14,113 nt of DNA, from assembly GCA_023409955.1 (NCBI GenBank), contig JAEYQQ010000027.1:1-14113 (forward strand), given 5' to 3'. How positions within the stretch are numbered: the stretch's first letter is position 1; each line of letters opens with the position of its first letter. The position numbers and the translations under genes were made by a program. Shown in pieces: positions 11,932 to 14,113 of this stretch. This DNA is from Bacillota bacterium (GTDB taxonomy: Bacteria; Bacillota; Clostridia; Christensenellales; Aristaeellaceae). The notes under the pieces are model-generated. The model was not told the DNA's origin. It saw only the letters and a program-made list of their open reading frames with translations, and made no database searches.

Positions 11932-13932
11932 ATGGCACAGGGAGAGAAGAAGACGTTTTACATTACTACGCCCATCTATTATCCCAGCGACAATCTGCAT
12001 ATCGGACATGCCTATTGCTCTGTTGCTGCTGATACCATGACTCGCTTTAAAAAGCTGACAGGGTTTGACACCTATTTTCTGACTGGTACAGATGAACATG
12101 GTCAGAAGATCGAGCGAAAAGCCCAGCAAAAGGGTGTCACACCCCAGGCATATGTGGATGAGATTGTAATTGGCATTAAAAAGCTCTGGGCACTGATGGA
12201 TGTGGAATATGATGATTTTATCCGTACCAGCGATGAGCGCCATGCGCTGAGCGTACAGAAGATATTCCGCAAGCTGTATGACCAGGGGGATATCTACAAA
12301 AGCGAATACGAAGGTTTGTATTGCACTCCCTGCGAGTCCTTCTGGACGGAGTTGCAATTAAAAGATGGCATGTGCCCGGACTGCGGCCGGCCTGTGGAGA
12401 AAATGAAGGAGGAGAGCTACTTCTTCAAGCTTTCCAAATATCAGGATTGGCTGATCAAGTACATCGAAGAGAATCCCGGGTTTATACAGCCTGTTTCACG
12501 CACCAATGAAATGCTTAACAATTTCCTGCGGCCTGGCCTTTCCGATCTGTGTGTCAGCCGCACATCGCTTAAATGGGGTATCCCTGTGGATTTTGATCCC
12601 AAGCATACCGTGTATGTTTGGCTGGATGCGCTAACTAACTATATTACAGCCCTTGGCTATGGCAGTGAAAATGATTCGCTCTATCAAAAATACTGGCCTG
12701 CAGATATTCACTTGGTAGGCAAGGAGATTGTGCGCTTCCATACCATCATCTGGCCCATTATGCTCCATGCATTGGGGCTTCCGCTGCCCAAGCAGGTATT
12801 TGGACATGGCTGGCTGGTGCTGGATGGCGGTAAGATTAGCAAATCGGTCGGCAATGTGGTTGATCCGGTGATCCTATCCAACCGTTATGGCAGCGACGCC
12901 ATCCGATATTATTTGATGAGGGAAATGCCCTTTGGCTCCGACGGACAATTTACCCATGAATCATTGCTGAACAGAATCAATGCGGATCTTGCCAATGACC
13001 TTGGCAATCTGGTGAGCCGTACTGTGGCCATGATCGAAAAATACTTTGACGGTGTCATTCCGCAGTGCGGAGCTCTGGAAGAAATCGATGAAAAGCTGAA
13101 AGTCCTGGCGCTTTCCATACCCTCTGCCGTGGAAAGGCAAATGGATACGCTGCAGTTCTCCGCCGCCTTAAGCGAAGTATGGCGCTTGGTAGGCGAATGC
13201 AATCGCTATATAGACCAGACCCAGCCCTGGGTATTGGGCCGGACGGAAGAAGGCAAGCCCAGGCTCAAGACAGTTCTTTATACCCTGGCAGAGTGCGTTC
13301 GCTTTGTGGCTGTGCTCATTGGTCCCGCTATGCCCAAAACCCCTGCAAGAATTTTTGAACAGATTGGCCTGGAGGATAGTGACATCACCGACTGGGAATC
13401 TCTTGCGACCTTTGGCCTTTTGCCAGCTGGATCAAAGGTGCACAAAGGAGAGGCGCTTTTCCCACGGATCGATATCCAAAAGGAGTTGGATGAGGTAAAA
13501 CCTCTTCCCAAGACGCAAGAGCCTGTACCCACAAAGAAAGTGGAAACATCAGCTTCAGAGAAAACGTCTGCCAAGCCTTATGATGATCATGTTGAAAAAG
13601 CAGCAGAGATCACCATTGACGATTTCGATAAAATACAGCTTCGTACAGCCCGCGTTATTGCCTGTGAACGTGTTCCCAAGGCAGACAAACTGCTGAAGCT
13701 GACGCTCAGCCTTGGCAGTGAGCAGCGCACTGTGGTCAGCGGTATAGCCAAGCATTATACGCCGGAAGAAATGGTGGGCAAGCAGGTAGTGCTGCTGGCT
13801 AATTTAAAGCCTGCAAAACTTCGGGGAATCGAATCCCAGGGGATGATCCTTTGTGCATCTGACGCAGCAGATGAAACTTTGAGGCTCATCACCGTGGCAG
13901 GCGATATGGAAGACGGTGCGGAGATCCGCTGA
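11932..13932 (+). CDS. metG: Methionyl-tRNA synthetase
   Basis: Charges tRNA-Met with methionine; cytoplasmic class I synthetase, 666 aa, the usual size for the Firmicute type with a C-terminal tRNA-binding domain. The Rossmann fold has HIGH at 23-26 (NLHIGH) and the KMSKS loop as KISKS at 301-305. The connective-peptide zinc knuckle has Cys131-x2-Cys134 and Cys148-x2-Cys151. Residues 560-666 form an EMAP/Trbp111-like OB-fold (ITIDDFDKIQLRTARV onward to RGIESQGMILCAS), which dimerises and binds tRNA. A charged, low-complexity linker of about 50 residues joins the parts. GGAGGAG lies about six bases before the ATG. The T-box upstream regulates it, and its stop overlaps the tatD start by one base. 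Confidence 0.98.
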   Translation: MAQGEKKTFYITTPIYYPSDNLHIGHAYCSVAADTMTRFKKLTGFDTYFLTGTDEHGQKIERKAQQKGVTPQAYVDEIVIGIKKLWALMDVEYDDFIRTSDERHALSVQKIFRKLYDQGDIYKSEYEGLYCTPCESFWTELQLKDGMCPDCGRPVEKMKEESYFFKLSKYQDWLIKYIEENPGFIQPVSRTNEMLNNFLRPGLSDLCVSRTSLKWGIPVDFDPKHTVYVWLDALTNYITALGYGSENDSLYQKYWPADIHLVGKEIVRFHTIIWPIMLHALGLPLPKQVFGHGWLVLDGGKISKSVGNVVDPVILSNRYGSDAIRYYLMREMPFGSDGQFTHESLLNRINADLANDLGNLVSRTVAMIEKYFDGVIPQCGALEEIDEKLKVLALSIPSAVERQMDTLQFSAALSEVWRLVGECNRYIDQTQPWVLGRTEEGKPRLKTVLYTLAECVRFVAVLIGPAMPKTPARIFEQIGLEDSDITDWESLATFGLLPAGSKVHKGEALFPRIDIQKELDEVKPLPKTQEPVPTKKVETSASEKTSAKPYDDHVEKAAEITIDDFDKIQLRTARVIACERVPKADKLLKLTLSLGSEQRTVVSGIAKHYTPEEMVGKQVVLLANLKPAKLRGIESQGMILCASDAADETLRLITVAGDMEDGAEIR

Positions 13933-14113
13933 TGGAAAAAATGCTGTTTGATACCCACTGTCACATTGATAAGGACCGGTTCGACGAGGACCGGTCCCAG
14001 GTGCTGGAAAGAATGGTGCAGGCAGGCGTTGGCTATTGCGTGTGTGTAGGCTCTGATATGGATTCGTCACGCCGCTCTATGACCTTTGCCCAGCAGATGC
14101 CAAATGTTTATGC
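13932..14113 (+). CDS. TatD-family metal-dependent hydrolase, 5' part only
   Basis: The gene starts at the ATG overlapping the metG stop (TGATG) and runs off the window end; 60 codons plus part of the next are visible. The translation begins MEKMLFDTHCHIDKDRFDED, with the His-x-His metal-binding motif (THCH) of the TatD/YcfH amidohydrolase family, followed by AGVGYCVCVGSDMDSS, matching the family's second strand. TatD proteins are metal-dependent nucleases (3'-5' exonuclease in E. coli). A metG-tatD pair is a frequent arrangement in Firmicutes (metS-yabD in B. subtilis). Translation is probably coupled to metG, and the T-box should control both. No separate promoter is visible. Confidence 0.93.
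   Translation, partial: MEKMLFDTHCHIDKDRFDEDRSQVLERMVQAGVGYCVCVGSDMDSSRRSMTFAQQMPNVY

Overview
The window looks like chromosome of an anaerobic, spore-forming-lineage Firmicute, most likely class Clostridia. The grounds are spmA/spmB spore-maturation genes, an AbrB-type regulator with a Cys4 tail, a T-box leader on methionyl-tRNA synthetase, an oxygen-sensitive pyruvate formate-lyase system under a Crp/Fnr regulator, consensus sigma-A promoters and strong AGGAGG-type ribosome binding sites. The species cannot be named from sequence alone.

Layout. 1-310: end of a tRNA cluster (Gly partial, Cys, Leu-UAA) with hairpin terminators after tRNA-Cys and tRNA-Leu. 349-624: a decayed, frameshifted fragment of an oxalate-decarboxylase-type bicupin. 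718-2341 (minus): GNAT acetyltransferase, hydroxypyruvate-isomerase-like TIM barrel and a small unknown ORF, probably one operon from a TTGACC-17-TATAAT promoter. 2342-2774: an intergenic region holding a compact minus-strand promoter-to-terminator unit, a candidate small RNA of about 79 nt. 2775-5217 (plus): a three-gene ABC exporter (ATPase and two ABC-2-type permeases). 5248-8221 (minus): pflB-pflA. 8222-8353: a divergent control region with a perfect TGTGA-N6-TCACA site. 8378-9103 (plus): the Crp/Fnr-family regulator. 9129-9953 (minus): a PhnP-like metallo-beta-lactamase-fold hydrolase. 10167-10409 (minus): AbrB-family regulator. 10542-11628 (plus): spmA-spmB. 11651-13932: promoter, Met-specific T-box and metG. 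13932-end: 5' end of a TatD-family hydrolase gene overlapping metG.

How it works together. The clearest circuit is at 8222-8353. The Crp/Fnr-type regulator has an N-terminal four-cysteine cluster and a CRP-like recognition helix. Its presumed site is centred 41.5 bp upstream of the predicted pflB start, a class II activator position, in front of a -10 with no recognisable -35. This implies anaerobic activation of pflBA. A 27-bp imperfect direct repeat brackets the same control region and contains a 13-bp dyad over the regulator's -35.

I found no CRISPR array, phage, insertion sequence, defence cassette or biosynthetic cluster. Most of the window is ordinary housekeeping and metabolic sequence. 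The items most worth checking are the candidate small RNA, the duplicated element around the Fnr-type site, the oxalate decarboxylase remnant, and the terminator-like hairpin lodged between tRNA-Cys and tRNA-Leu.
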